Shown one piece after another: positions 16,603 through 24,865 of a DNA stretch of 64,000 bases. Both the position numbers and the translations under genes were made by a program. Within the stretch, counting starts at the first letter, position 1; each line of letters opens with the position of its first letter. Location of the stretch: positions 1 to 64,000 of the forward strand of contig JAAVHY010000045.1 of NCBI GenBank assembly GCA_014799485.1, written 5' to 3'. This stretch comes from Clostridiales bacterium (GTDB lineage: Bacteria > Bacillota_A > Clostridia > Oscillospirales > Oscillospiraceae). The notes under the pieces are model-generated. The model worked only from the letters and a program-made list of their open reading frames with translations. It was not told where the DNA came from and made no database searches.

Positions 16603-17883
16603 TCAGGCCTCCTTCCCGGTGAGACGGTAGACGGTGTCCAGCTTCAGCTTCCGGGCGGCCTCCGCGACCCGGTCCGCCGTCACCCCTTCCACCGCCTGGA
16701 TCAAGGCATCCCCTTCCCCGGCGGCGGAGTGGAACAGCAGGCAGGTGAGCCGGTCGTCCTCCATCTGCCCCTGGCTGTCCAGCCGGCCCCGGATGCTGTT
16801 GGACACTGTTCTGGCGGCGGCAATCAGCTCGTCTTTCGTAAAGTCCCCCCGGCGCACCGCCTCCAGCTGGGCCAGGATGGCCTCCTGGGCCCGGTCAAAC
16901 TGGGCAAACTCCACCCCGGAGGATACTACCATCAAGCCCTTCAGTTTGTCTATCATGGACGAAGCGTAATAGCACAGGCTCATTTTTTCCCGCACGTTGA
17001 GGAACAGCTTGGAGTTGGCGCTACCGCCATACAGGGCATTGCACACCAACAGGGCGGGATAATCCCCGCTCTCCATGGTCACCCCGCCGGTGCGGAAGCC
17101 TATGGCCAGCTTGCCCTGGGTCACGTCCATCGTATCCACAATCGTGCGCACAGGACCGTCTGGCTGCGCCTTTACCTTGCAGGACACCGGGGCGTCCCGC
17201 CCCGTCAGCAAGGGGGCGAAGGCCCGGCGCACCGCCTCCTCCACCCGCTCCGGCGCGGCGGCTCCGCCATAGTAGAAGTTCACCCTCGCCCCGGCAAGCA
17301 GCGACTGATAGGCCGCCCACAGCTCCGACGGCGTCATGGCCTGGGCTTTGGCCGCGTCCCCCAGCTTGTCCACGGCGTACGCCTCCCCGGCGCACATCTC
17401 CTGGATGAGCCGGAAAATCGCCCAGCCCCGCTTATCGTTCACCCGTGCCTGGATGCGGTCGGCCAGATTGGCGCCCTCCGATCCCACGTAATCCCGGCGG
17501 AACAAGCCGCCCTCAGTGGCCGGATCCAGCAGCACCTCCCCCATCAGGCTGGCCACCGGCTCCAGCACCGCCGAGCCGTCCAGGGCGTAGCGGTCGCCGA
17601 TGAAGCTGCACAAAAAGCTGACGCATTGGCTCTCCCCCCGCTGGCGCACCGCGGGACCGATAGACGCGCCGTACAGCGCATCGGCGGTCGCGGACAGCTT
17701 CTCCATGCTGGGGTAGTTCTGGCTTCCCCGGCCGAGCACCTCCGGGATCAAAGCCCCGGCAGTCGCGGTATCCGCGCTGAGCGGGATGGTAAGGGTGACC
17801 GCCAAAAGGCCGGTCTTGAACTTATCCGTCTGGTTTACCGCCAGCTCCACCCCGTCCGCCAGCCGTTTCCAATGCTGCCGCAT
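16603..17883 (-). CDS. M16 family peptidase homologue lacking the zinc motif (YmfF-like)
   Basis: A 426-residue M16-fold protein. The position of the zinc site reads NYPSMEKLSATADALYG with no HxxEH, so it should be catalytically dead. The C-terminal half keeps the R/Y pair (NVREKMSLCYYASS) that in two-subunit M16 enzymes contributes substrate binding to the active partner. It probably forms a heterodimer with the next gene product. First gene of the ymfF-ymfH-lgt-folD unit, with AAAGGAGG before the ATG. Confidence 0.88.
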   Translation of the reverse strand: MRQHWKRLADGVELAVNQTDKFKTGLLAVTLTIPLSADTATAGALIPEVLGRGSQNYPSMEKLSATADALYGASIGPAVRQRGESQCVSFLCSFIGDRYALDGSAVLEPVASLMGEVLLDPATEGGLFRRDYVGSEGANLADRIQARVNDKRGWAIFRLIQEMCAGEAYAVDKLGDAAKAQAMTPSELWAAYQSLLAGARVNFYYGGAAAPERVEEAVRRAFAPLLTGRDAPVSCKVKAQPDGPVRTIVDTMDVTQGKLAIGFRTGGVTMESGDYPALLVCNALYGGSANSKLFLNVREKMSLCYYASSMIDKLKGLMVVSSGVEFAQFDRAQEAILAQLEAVRRGDFTKDELIAAARTVSNSIRGRLDSQGQMEDDRLTCLLFHSAAGEGDALIQAVEGVTADRVAEAARKLKLDTVYRLTGKEA

Positions 17884-17918
17884 AGTGTTCCTCCTTTAAA
17901 TTTTTACTCTAAAACGGT

Positions 17919-17947
17919 ATTATACATCATCTGCCGCTGTTTGACAC
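17919..17947 (-). promoter_or_regulatory. Probable promoter of the M16-lgt-folD operon
   Basis: Minus-strand GTGTCA (17942-17947), 17-base spacer, TATAAT (17919-17924). The -35 is weak, but the -10 is perfect and lies 36 bases before the first ATG. Confidence 0.55.
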
Positions 17948-18018
17948 CTGTTATTTTGCCCGGAGGGGTAAATTTTTTTGAAACAATCACTTTCCTTGAA
18001 AAAAGCGGCATTTTCTTC

Positions 18019-18047
18019 TTGACTTTTTGTGTGGTCTGTGGTATAGT
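18019..18047 (+). promoter_or_regulatory. Promoter of the ylxM-ffh-rpsP-khpA operon
   Basis: TTGACT (18019-18024), 17-base spacer, TATAGT (18042-18047), giving a leader of about 50 bases before ylxM. Confidence 0.8.
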
Positions 18048-18101
18048 ATCGCATTGTAAAGCTTATTAACTTTACACAACATCTTGTGGAGGCGGGGTTC
18101 C

Positions 18102-18473
18102 ATGAAAAATCAGGCATACCGTATGGCCATGCTGTTTGATTTTTACGGCGATCTGCTCACCGAACGCCAGCGGGAATTCTATGACCTCTATTATAACGAA
18201 GACCTGTCCCTGGCCGAGATCGCGGAAAATTACGGCATCTCCCGCCAGGGCGTTCGGGATGTCATCGTCCGGGCCGAAGCGGCCATGACGGAAATTGAGG
18301 ACAAGACCCATATCATCCGCCGCTTCCAGCAGTCACGGGCCGCCATCGCCGCCATCAATGACGCCGCCGATCAGCTGCTCCAGTCCATTGACCGGCACAG
18401 CTATCATGACGCCATGCTGGACGAGATCGCCCGCACTATTAAGGAAAACGCCGCCAAACTGGAGCAGGAGTAA
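18102..18473 (+). CDS. ylxM: YlxM family SRP-associated DNA-binding-like protein
   Basis: A 123-residue protein with a helix-turn-helix resembling sigma-70 region 4 (LTERQREFYDLYYNEDLSLAEIAENYGISRQGVRDVI), the hallmark of the YlxM/p13 family. Members bind the signal recognition particle and may modulate Ffh activity rather than transcription. GGAGGCGG precedes the ATG at 18102; an upstream TTG in frame is unlikely. Its last codons carry the AGGAG for ffh, 5 bases downstream. Confidence 0.92.
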   Translation: MKNQAYRMAMLFDFYGDLLTERQREFYDLYYNEDLSLAEIAENYGISRQGVRDVIVRAEAAMTEIEDKTHIIRRFQQSRAAIAAINDAADQLLQSIDRHSYHDAMLDEIARTIKENAAKLEQE

Positions 18474-18478
18474 CTGTT

Positions 18479-19819
18479 ATGGCATTTGAAAGTCTCACCG
18501 ATAAGCTGTCCGCTGTCTTCAAGCGTCTGCGCGGCAAGGGCCGTTTGTCCGAGGCCGACGTCAAGGAGGCCATGAAGGAGATCAAAATGGCTCTCCTGGA
18601 GGCGGACGTAAACTTCAAGGTGGTCAAGAGCTTCGTAGCCTCGGTCACCGAGCGGGCCGTTGGGCAGGATGTGATGGAGTCCCTCACCCCCGCCCAGATG
18701 ATCGTTAAAATCGTCAACGAGGAGCTCACAGAGCTGATGGGCGGCGGGGACAGCAAGCTGGCCATCTCCTCCGCTCCGCCCACCATCGTGATGCTGGTGG
18801 GCCTCCAGGGCGCGGGCAAGACCACCAACGGCGCCAAGCTGGCGGGCCTGATGAAAAAGCAGGGCAAACGGCCCTTGCTTGCCGCCTGTGACGTGTACCG
18901 CCCCGCCGCCATCAAGCAGTTGGAGGTGGTGGGTCAGCAGCTGGACATTTCGGTATTCCAGATGGGCCAGATCGACCCGGTCGACATCGCCAAGGCCGCC
19001 GTGGAGCACGCGAAAAAGCATGGAAACGACATGGTGTTTCTGGACACCGCCGGACGGCTCCATGTGGACGAAGCCCTGATGGACGAGCTGCGGCGCATCA
19101 AAGAGGCCGTCTCCCCCACCGAGATCCTCCTTGTTGTGGACGCTATGATCGGCCAGGATGCCGTCACCGCCGCCAAAGCCTTTGACGACGCGCTGGACAT
19201 CGATGGGGTCATGCTCACCAAGCTGGACGGCGACGCCCGGGGCGGCGCTGCCCTCTCCATCCGGGCTGTCACCGGCAAGCCTATTAAGTTCGCCGGCACC
19301 GGCGAGAAGCTGGACGCGGTGGAGGTGTTCCACCCTGACCGCATGGCCAGCCGGATTTTGGGCATGGGCGACGTGCTCTCCCTCATCGAAAAGGCGGAGC
19401 AGAACCTGGACGCCAAAAAGGCCGCGGAACAGCTGGAGCGGCTGCGCAAGAACAAGTTCACCCTGGCTGATTTTTACGACCAGCTGATCCAGCTCAAGAG
19501 TATGGGATCCATGCAGGACATCGCGGGGATGCTCCCCGGCATGGGAGGCAAAAAGCTGGATCTGTCGGTGGACGAGGGCAACCTGAAGCGCATCGAGGCC
19601 ATCATCCAGTCCATGACCCCCTATGAGCGGGAGAACCCCAACGTGCTCAACTCCAGCCGGAAAAAGCGTATCGCCGCCGGTTCCGGCACCCAGGTGGTGG
19701 ACGTGAACCGCCTTCTGAAACAGTTTGACATGATCCAGCAGTTTACCCGGCAGTTCTCCAACCCTAAGAAGGCCAAGGGGCTGTTTGGAAAGTTCAAGGG
19801 AATGGGGATGCCATTCTGA
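18479..19819 (+). CDS. ffh: Signal recognition particle protein Ffh
   Basis: SRP54 GTPase that binds signal sequences on nascent membrane proteins and docks with FtsY. The N domain covers about residues 1-95. The G domain has GLQGAGKT (108-115), [15 protein letters not shown] and FAGTGE. The methionine-rich M domain ([25 protein letters not shown]) binds SRP RNA and signal peptides. At 446 residues it is full length, and ends FKGMGMPF. Sits between ylxM and rpsP as in most Firmicutes. Confidence 0.98.
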   Translation: MAFESLTDKLSAVFKRLRGKGRLSEADVKEAMKEIKMALLEADVNFKVVKSFVASVTERAVGQDVMESLTPAQMIVKIVNEELTELMGGGDSKLAISSAPPTIVMLVGLQGAGKTTNGAKLAGLMKKQGKRPLLAACDVYRPAAIKQLEVVGQQLDISVFQMGQIDPVDIAKAAVEHAKKHGNDMVFLDTAGRLHVDEALMDELRRIKEAVSPTEILLVVDAMIGQDAVTAAKAFDDALDIDGVMLTKLDGDARGGAALSIRAVTGKPIKFAGTGEKLDAVEVFHPDRMASRILGMGDVLSLIEKAEQNLDAKKAAEQLERLRKNKFTLADFYDQLIQLKSMGSMQDIAGMLPGMGGKKLDLSVDEGNLKRIEAIIQSMTPYERENPNVLNSSRKKRIAAGSGTQVVDVNRLLKQFDMIQQFTRQFSNPKKAKGLFGKFKGMGMPF

Positions 19820-19922
19820 AGCCGCGCGCCGTGGACAGGCAAAAGCGCAGCAACCTGTTGGTTTTGCTCTTGATAGAGCATTTACCATAAATGAACGAAC
19901 AACTTTTGGAGGTGAATATAAG

Positions 19923-20159
19923 ATGGTTAAGATCAGACTGCGCCGCATGGGCGCTAAGAAGGCCCCTTTCTACCGCGTCGTGGTGGCTGACTCCCGCTAT
20001 CCCCGGGATGGCCGCTTCATCGAGGAGATCGGTACCTATGATCCCCGGCAGAACCCCGCCGCCGTCAATATCGACGTGGAGCGGGCCCAGGCCTGGGTCA
20101 AAGCCGGCGCCCAGCCCACCGACACGGTGCGCGACCTGCTGAAAAAGGCCGGCCTGTAA
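19923..20159 (+). CDS. rpsP: 30S ribosomal protein S16
   Basis: Small-subunit protein bS16 (78 residues) with the typical start [24 protein letters not shown] and the GTYDPRQNP motif. The ATG at 19923 follows GGAGGTG at about 19908. A longer upstream frame is not real, as its first 46 residues do not match the family. The 103-base gap after ffh has no terminator. Confidence 0.98.
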   Translation: MVKIRLRRMGAKKAPFYRVVVADSRYPRDGRFIEEIGTYDPRQNPAAVNIDVERAQAWVKAGAQPTDTVRDLLKKAGL

Positions 20160-20177
20160 TCAAAATCTGGAGGCCAC

Positions 20178-20408
20178 ATGAAGGAATTGCTCATTTATAT
20201 CGCCCGCAGCCTGGTGGACGATCCCGAGGCGGTATCTGTCTCCGAATATGAGACGCCCGCCGAGACGGTGCTGGAGCTCCGGGTGGCCCCCGGCGACATG
20301 GGCAAAGTGATCGGCCGTCAAGGCCGTATCGCCAAGGAGATCCGGGCGCTGATGCGCTCGGTGGCCCAGCGCCAGGGCAAAAAACTCTCGGTCGATATCG
20401 TTGACTGA
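20178..20408 (+). CDS. khpA: KH-domain RNA-binding protein KhpA
   Basis: A 76-residue single type-II KH domain with the RNA-contacting GxxG loop as GRQG in KVIGRQGRIAKEIRAL. It forms dimers and heterodimers with KhpB in other Firmicutes and affects cell division and sRNA binding. It follows rpsP by 18 bases, the usual order, where rimM often comes next. Here the operon ends at a strong terminator instead. Confidence 0.95.
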   Translation: MKELLIYIARSLVDDPEAVSVSEYETPAETVLELRVAPGDMGKVIGRQGRIAKEIRALMRSVAQRQGKKLSVDIVD

Positions 20409-20427
20409 ATCCCAAACGCAAACTGAG

Positions 20428-20468
20428 AAGGGACGGCTTGGAGCCATGGCTCCAAGCCGTCCCTTTTT
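20428..20468 (+). terminator. Terminator of the ffh operon
   Basis: An almost perfect 17-bp stem (20428-20445 with 20448-20465) centred on CCATGG, followed by TTTTT. Among the strongest hairpins in the window. Confidence 0.95.
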
Positions 20469-20540
20469 GGCTTTTGACCAGCAGTTTTATATGGACCCTT
20501 CATCCAAAAGAATAGGGGCTCCGGCCTGACTTGTCCTTCC

Positions 20541-20586
20541 CAAAAATAATAGGACTGGACATCAATCATAATTGATGTCCAGTCCT
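20541..20586 (-). terminator. Terminator of tRNA-Arg
   Basis: A perfect 16-bp stem (20551-20566 with 20571-20586, loop CATA) is followed on the minus strand by ATTATTTTTGG. It starts at the last base of the encoded CCA end. Bases 20469-20540 hold nothing I recognise. Confidence 0.9.
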
Positions 20587-20662
20587 GGTACGGCTGAAGG
20601 GATTCGAACCCCCGACCTTTTGGTTCGTAGCCAAACACTCTATCCAGCTGAGCTACAGCCGC
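20586..20662 (-). tRNA. tRNA-Arg (anticodon ACG)
   Basis: A 77-base tRNA read on the minus strand. The acceptor stem GCGGCTG pairs with CAGCCGT (one G-U), the D arm has AGCTCAGCTGG, and the anticodon loop reads CTACGAA, giving ACG. The T arm is GGGGGTTCGAATCCC, and the discriminator A is followed by an encoded CCA. ACG with A34 changed to inosine reads CGU, CGC and CGA arginine codons. Confidence 0.97.
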
Positions 20663-20684
20663 ATACGCTCCTTAGAGCTTTGTT

Positions 20685-20713
20685 ATGATACCACACTGTC
20701 CCAAAAAATGCAA
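20685..20713 (-). promoter_or_regulatory. Promoter of tRNA-Arg
   Basis: Minus-strand TTGCAT (20708-20713), 17-base spacer, TATCAT (20685-20690), about 22 bases before the mature 5' end. The tRNA is therefore a stand-alone transcription unit. Confidence 0.75.
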
Positions 20714-20753
20714 GTCCTTTTTTCATTTTCTGAGAAAATTTTTGTGGACAAAG

Positions 20754-20777
20754 CGCCGGGTGCATCAACACCCGGCG
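20754..20777 (-). terminator. Probable terminator of rex-SLH operon
   Basis: A 9-bp GC stem (20754-20762 with 20769-20777, loop CATCAA) lies 15 bases beyond the SLH gene stop. The T-run after it on the minus strand is poor. Confidence 0.5.
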
Positions 20778-20791
20778 TCGCTTGTCTGCTT

Positions 20792-21847
20792 CTATCCTGT
20801 CCAGTTATCGAATCGATGGAACATGGCGGCCACCTCTGCCCGGGTCGCATCCCCGGTGGGCCGCAGCGCGCCGCCGCTGCCCTTCAGGATGCCCACACTC
20901 ACCGCCCATGAAACGGCCTGCCTGCTCCAGGAAGCCACAGAAGCGTTATCGGAGAAGCCGGACAGGTCGGCGGTCTGGCTCACGTCGTAGCCCATTTTCT
21001 CCGCATAGCGGTAGAGGATCACCGCGATTTCCTGGCGGGTCACATTGGAAAACAGGTCAAACTGGCTGTCCCCTTTCCCTGTGACCACCTTCAGCTGGCC
21101 CGCCCAAATGGTGCCGCTGGTATACCACTGGCCATCGGGGACATCCCGGAACATGGGGGTATAGCTCACCGGAGGCTTCCCGGCCAAGCGGTAAAGCACC
21201 GTAGTCATCATGCACCGCTGCATCATGCTGTAGGGCTCAAAATAGCCGGAACCCGTGCTGCCAAACAGCCCCTTCTGATAGACATAGGCCACATCATCAT
21301 AGTACCACTGGCCCAGGGGCACATCGGGGAACGGCAGCACCGCCTCCCCGGCGGTAACAGCCCATTCTCCCTCCCCCATCCACTGGGCAGAGGAGGACGT
21401 GACCACCAGCGACACATCCGTCCCCGCCAGATAGCGGTGGCCTACGGCGAGGGCGCCGCCTGACGCTACTTCCCTGCCTTCCGTGGCGTCTACCAGCGTC
21501 CCATCGCGCACTACACCCGTCCCTGCCGTCCAGATAAGACCGGAACCGACAGCCGCGGTCAATACATCGCCATTGATCCCCGCCTTGACGGCGAAAGAGC
21601 CGGATCCCGCGCCGCCCGACGCAACGCCGTCCACGATCTGCCTCGCTTTGGCGGCAGCCTCATTGTAGATGGCGGTCGTATTCTTTTCCGTTTCACTGAA
21701 CACGATGGCCTTCAGATCGTCCCAAAAGCCTCCGCCGAGGTAGCTGCGGGACACCAGCGCCTGGGACTGGCTGCTGGCCCCGGCCAGCGTCACCACGCCT
21801 GCCAGCAGTGCCAGCGCCAGCGTCCCAGCCAGGATTCTCTTTTTCAT
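20792..21847 (-). CDS. Secreted protein with three S-layer homology domains
   Basis: A 351-residue exported protein. Residues 1-24 are a signal peptide (KKR, hydrophobic core, AGA cleavage region). The middle part, to about 170, is Ala/Gly/Ser-rich with no known domain. The C-terminal half holds three SLH repeats: FPDVPLGQWYYDDVAYVYQKGLF, FRDVPDGQWYTSGTIWAGQL and FSDNASVASWSRQAVSWAVSVGI, each with a following VTRQE or ATRAE-type motif. SLH triplets anchor proteins to pyruvylated cell-wall polysaccharide. The ATG overlaps the rex stop (ATGA) with GAGGAG upstream, so expression is tied to rex. Confidence 0.9.
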   Translation of the reverse strand: MKKRILAGTLALALLAGVVTLAGASSQSQALVSRSYLGGGFWDDLKAIVFSETEKNTTAIYNEAAAKARQIVDGVASGGAGSGSFAVKAGINGDVLTAAVGSGLIWTAGTGVVRDGTLVDATEGREVASGGALAVGHRYLAGTDVSLVVTSSSAQWMGEGEWAVTAGEAVLPFPDVPLGQWYYDDVAYVYQKGLFGSTGSGYFEPYSMMQRCMMTTVLYRLAGKPPVSYTPMFRDVPDGQWYTSGTIWAGQLKVVTGKGDSQFDLFSNVTRQEIAVILYRYAEKMGYDVSQTADLSGFSDNASVASWSRQAVSWAVSVGILKGSGGALRPTGDATRAEVAAMFHRFDNWTG

Positions 21848-22479
21848 AGCGTCTCCTCTGAAATCATATAACTCAGGGTGAGCAGACTGTCCGCAAAGTG
21901 GACGTCCTCGATCTGGACGCCGGGCATATCCTGATCGGGCAGCTCCACATTGGTGAAGTTCCAAATACCTGACACCCCGCAGGATGCCGCCCGGCGGGCG
22001 GTGTTTTCCGCCTCCCTCGCCGGTACTGTAAGTACGCACACGCTCACCGGGTCTGCCTTCAAACGCTCCTCCAAAGTATCGGCGTGGTAGACCGGGGTGC
22101 CGCTGATCTGGGTGCCTACCAGCTTCGGATCCACGTCAAAGGCGGCCGCCAGATGGAACCCATTGGCGGCAAACGGAAAGTTCTCCATCAGTGCCCGCCC
22201 CAGGTTGCCCGCCCCGAGGATCGCCACTGTGTGCTCCCGGTTCATGCCCAATATATCCGCCACCTCGGAGCGCAGGCGCTCCACGTTATAGCCATACCCC
22301 TGCTGGCCAAACCCGCCGAAACAGGACAGATCCTGCCGGATCTGGGAAGCGGTGAGCCCCATGGATTTGGCCAACGAACTGGAGGAGATGCGCACCGTAC
22401 CGGCGCGGAGCAGCTCGTCCAGATGCCGGTAGTACCGGGGCAGCCGCCGGATGACCGCGGAAGATATCTTGCCTTTTTT
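21844..22479 (-). CDS. rex: Redox-sensing transcriptional repressor Rex
   Basis: NADH/NAD-sensing repressor of fermentation and respiration genes. The 211-residue product has the N-terminal winged helix (SAVIRRLPRYYRHL, SSSLAKSMGLTASQIRQDLSCFGGFGQQGYGY) and a Rossmann domain with the GAGNLG dinucleotide loop at 90-95. It ends with the C-terminal domain-swap helix. Start at ATG 22479; 12 extra upstream residues in frame are not conserved. It is the promoter-proximal gene with the SLH protein behind it. The promoter at 22519-22547 is AT-rich, but no clean TTGTTAA-N4-TTAACAA operator is visible. Confidence 0.96.
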   Translation of the reverse strand, partial: KKGKISSAVIRRLPRYYRHLDELLRAGTVRISSSSLAKSMGLTASQIRQDLSCFGGFGQQGYGYNVERLRSEVADILGMNREHTVAILGAGNLGRALMENFPFAANGFHLAAAFDVDPKLVGTQISGTPVYHADTLEERLKADPVSVCVLTVPAREAENTARRAASCGVSGIWNFTNVELPDQDMPGVQIEDVHFADSLLTLSYMISEETL

Positions 22480-22518
22480 CATCACACAACCGTTCCTTGC
22501 TTCAAAATTTATCAATTT

Positions 22519-22547
22519 ATTCTACTCCATATTAATTTATTTGTCAA
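22519..22547 (-). promoter_or_regulatory. Promoter of rex
   Basis: Minus-strand consensus TTGACA (22542-22547), 17-base spacer, TAGAAT (22519-22524), 40 bases before the ATG. Confidence 0.75.
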
Positions 22548-22625
22548 TTTGATTAGCGGGGAATTCACAATTTTCCACCATACGCATAGTCTGTGATATA
22601 TCTGATTGACAAGGAGGAATTGTCC

Positions 22626-23015
22626 ATGCCTCAAACCGGTTCCCTTGTTGTGCGCACCTATACCTCCCAGGCGCAGCTGCCTGTGTCCGGCGCTACGGTG
22701 ATCATCTCCAGCCGCGAGGAGGATGGCCGCCGCAAGGTATTCTCCATCCAGACCACCGATGAAAGCGGCGGCACCAAGCCCTTCCAGCTGGAGGCCCCCG
22801 ACCGGGACCTGGGGATGAGCCCGGGCCAGGCCACGCCCTTTTCCGACTACTCCCTGGTCGTGGAGCACCCGGGGTACTTCCTGGCCACCTTCGAGCAGCT
22901 CCAGGTGTTCCCCGGGGTGGAGACGGTGCAGAACATCCCCTTGGTCCCCCTGCCCCAGCCCGCCGGCGGCGAGGACGCCGCCGAGCCGGTGGTGGTCACC
23001 CCACAGCCGCTGTAA
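22626..23015 (+). CDS. Small beta-sandwich protein, carboxypeptidase-regulatory-like
   Basis: A 129-residue protein without a signal peptide. GSLVVRTYTSQAQLPVSGATVII, TTDESGGTKPFQLEAP and SDYSLVVEHPGYF match the transthyretin-like carboxypeptidase regulatory fold, an all-beta domain that often binds surfaces or partners. The C-terminus is Pro/Ala/Glu-rich. It starts a three-gene plus-strand unit with two peptidoglycan-binding proteins (25 and 16 bases apart) and has AAGGAGG before its ATG. In related Clostridia similar genes precede cortex-lytic-like proteins, which suggests a spore-envelope role; this is inference. Confidence 0.75.
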   Translation: MPQTGSLVVRTYTSQAQLPVSGATVIISSREEDGRRKVFSIQTTDESGGTKPFQLEAPDRDLGMSPGQATPFSDYSLVVEHPGYFLATFEQLQVFPGVETVQNIPLVPLPQPAGGEDAAEPVVVTPQPL

Positions 23016-23039
23016 TCGGACTTATGTAAGGAGGTTCCT

Positions 23040-24224
23040 ATGCCTGTTACAGTCACACCCTACATACCGCAGACCATCACCGTCCACACCGGCCCGGCCA
23101 ACCAATGGGCGGAAAATGTGACGGTGTCCTTCTCCGACTACATCAAAAACGTGGCCTCCAGCGAGATTTACCCCACCTGGCCGGAGGCGGCCCTGCGGGC
23201 CAACATCCTGGCCCAGATCTCCTTTGCCCTCAACCGGGTGTATACCGAATACTACCCCAGCCGGGGCTATGACTTCGACATCACCGGCTCCACCATGAAC
23301 GACCAGAAGTTCATCAAGGGCCGCAGTATTTTCGACAACGTGGCCCAAATCGTGGATGAGCTGTTCACCACCTACATCCGGCGCAAGGGCTTTGTGGAGC
23401 CGCTGTCTGCCCGGTTCTGCAACGGCACCACCGTCACCTGCGACGGCCTGTCCCAGTGGGGCAGCGAGTCCCTGGCCCGCCAGGGCAAAAGCACGATAGA
23501 GATCCTCCGCCACTACTACGGGGATAACATCGAGCTGGTGTCCAACGCCCCCATCCGGGACATCGCCTACTCCTACCCCGGTTCCCCCCTTAAAAGCGGT
23601 TCCTCCGGCAACTACGTCACCGTCCTCCAGGTGATGCTCAACCGCATATCCCGCAACTATCCCGCCATTCCCCGTGTCAGCCCGGTGGACGGCGTGTTTG
23701 GCGCCCAGACCGAGGAGTCTGTCAAACGTTTCCAGCGCATCTTCAACCTTACCCCCGACGGCATCGTGGGCCAGGCCACCTGGTATAAGCTGGTGTTCCT
23801 CTATGTGGGCGTCACCAACCTGTCGGAACTGGTGAGCGAGGGCCAGCCCTATACCCAGATCCAGGGCCCCGCCTCCGGCGTCACCCTCCAGGAAGGCAGC
23901 GGCGGCATTGCCGTGTCCGCCCTGCAGTATTTCATCTCCATCATCGGCCAGTTCAACTCCGATGTGCCGGTGCTGGCCATCGACGGCATCTTCGGCCCTA
24001 AAACCGCCGCCGCCGTCCGGGCCATCCAGAGCCGCCTGGGCCTGCCCGTCACCGGCACGGTGGATCGGGCCGTCTGGCAGGGCATCTATGACGAGTATCT
24101 GGGCATCGCCCGCACCGCTTTGGCCGGGGCCAACCTGCCCACCAGCTCTCAGCAGATCCAGCAGGCGGTACAGGCGGGCCAATTCCCGGGCTACAACCTC
24201 ACTTACGGCAGTTCGGACACCTGA
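23040..24224 (+). CDS. SpoIID-like protein with two peptidoglycan-binding domains
   Basis: A 394-residue protein. Residues about 20-165 resemble the SpoIID/LytB lytic transglycosylase fold (LRANILAQISFALNRVYTEYY, CNGTTVTCDGLSQWGSESLARQGKS, ILRHYYGDNIELV). The two PG_binding_1 repeats follow: SGNYVTVLQVMLN to DGIVGQATWYKL, and GIAVSALQYFIS to TGTVDRAVW, each with the DGxFGxxT signature. There is no obvious signal peptide, which fits spore proteins of this type made in the mother cell. It may cleave or bind glycan strands of the cortex. Middle gene of the cassette. Confidence 0.85.
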   Translation: MPVTVTPYIPQTITVHTGPANQWAENVTVSFSDYIKNVASSEIYPTWPEAALRANILAQISFALNRVYTEYYPSRGYDFDITGSTMNDQKFIKGRSIFDNVAQIVDELFTTYIRRKGFVEPLSARFCNGTTVTCDGLSQWGSESLARQGKSTIEILRHYYGDNIELVSNAPIRDIAYSYPGSPLKSGSSGNYVTVLQVMLNRISRNYPAIPRVSPVDGVFGAQTEESVKRFQRIFNLTPDGIVGQATWYKLVFLYVGVTNLSELVSEGQPYTQIQGPASGVTLQEGSGGIAVSALQYFISIIGQFNSDVPVLAIDGIFGPKTAAAVRAIQSRLGLPVTGTVDRAVWQGIYDEYLGIARTALAGANLPTSSQQIQQAVQAGQFPGYNLTYGSSDT

Positions 24225-24239
24225 AAGGAAGGACTTATC

Positions 24240-24782
24240 ATGAATGATACCAGCACACCTGAAATGAATGAGGCCCAGCACAGCGGCCAACCCGTCCGCT
24301 CCCTTCAACATATGCTGAACCAGCTGGCCATCCACAATCCTGTCCTCACCCGGCTGACGGTGGACGGCATATTCGGCGAGCGCACCCTGGAAGCCGTTAT
24401 GATATTCCAGCGGGAATACCATCTCCCGGTCAACGGTGTGGTAGACCTGGACACCTGGGACGCCATCCGGGAGGCCTATTTCCGGGTGGAGCTGCTCTAC
24501 GGGAACCCCCCTCCGCTGAACGTGCTGCCCAACGGCACCTATACCGCCGCCGAGGGGGCGGAAAGCGAACCCATGCTCATTGTCCAGGCCATGTTCGTCT
24601 CCCTCAATAAAAAAATGAGCAACTTCCAGCCCTGCAGCCTGAACAGCTGCAATGACGGCGGGACCCATGAGAATATCCGTATCGTCCAGGGGCTGGCCGG
24701 CCTGCCCGTCACCGGGACCCTGGACCGGGCCACCTGGGCCTATATGGTACAGCTCTACCAGGCCTTGGTCACCCGGGGGTAA
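24240..24782 (+). CDS. Protein with two peptidoglycan-binding domains
   Basis: A 180-residue protein made almost wholly of two PG_binding_1-like repeats. The first is PVRSLQHMLNQLA to DGIFGERTLEAVMIFQREYHLPVNGVVDLDTW. The second is diverged: MLIVQAMFVSLNKKM to IRIVQGLAGLPVTGTLDRATW, with a Cys-containing insert (PCSLNSCNDGG). No catalytic domain is present, so it is probably an accessory binder for the preceding SpoIID-like protein. GAAAGGAAGG precedes the ATG. Confidence 0.83.
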   Translation: MNDTSTPEMNEAQHSGQPVRSLQHMLNQLAIHNPVLTRLTVDGIFGERTLEAVMIFQREYHLPVNGVVDLDTWDAIREAYFRVELLYGNPPPLNVLPNGTYTAAEGAESEPMLIVQAMFVSLNKKMSNFQPCSLNSCNDGGTHENIRIVQGLAGLPVTGTLDRATWAYMVQLYQALVTRG

Positions 24783-24798
24783 GCTGTAAAATCTCCCC

Positions 24799-24827
24799 TT
24801 GCCATTTCCCTGCCGATTCGCTATAAT
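24799..24827 (+). promoter_or_regulatory. Promoter of the DUF4364-CmpB pair
   Basis: TTGCCA (24799-24804), 17-base spacer, TATAAT (24822-24827), 39 bases before the ATG at 24866. Confidence 0.75.
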
Positions 24828-24865
24828 ATTTTAGCATCCAAAAACGAGTACAAAGGAGGAGGCCT

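Noticed and set aside
14409..16622. 737-codon plus-strand open frame
   Set aside because: It is antisense to lgt and the active M16 peptidase, both with complete catalytic motifs.
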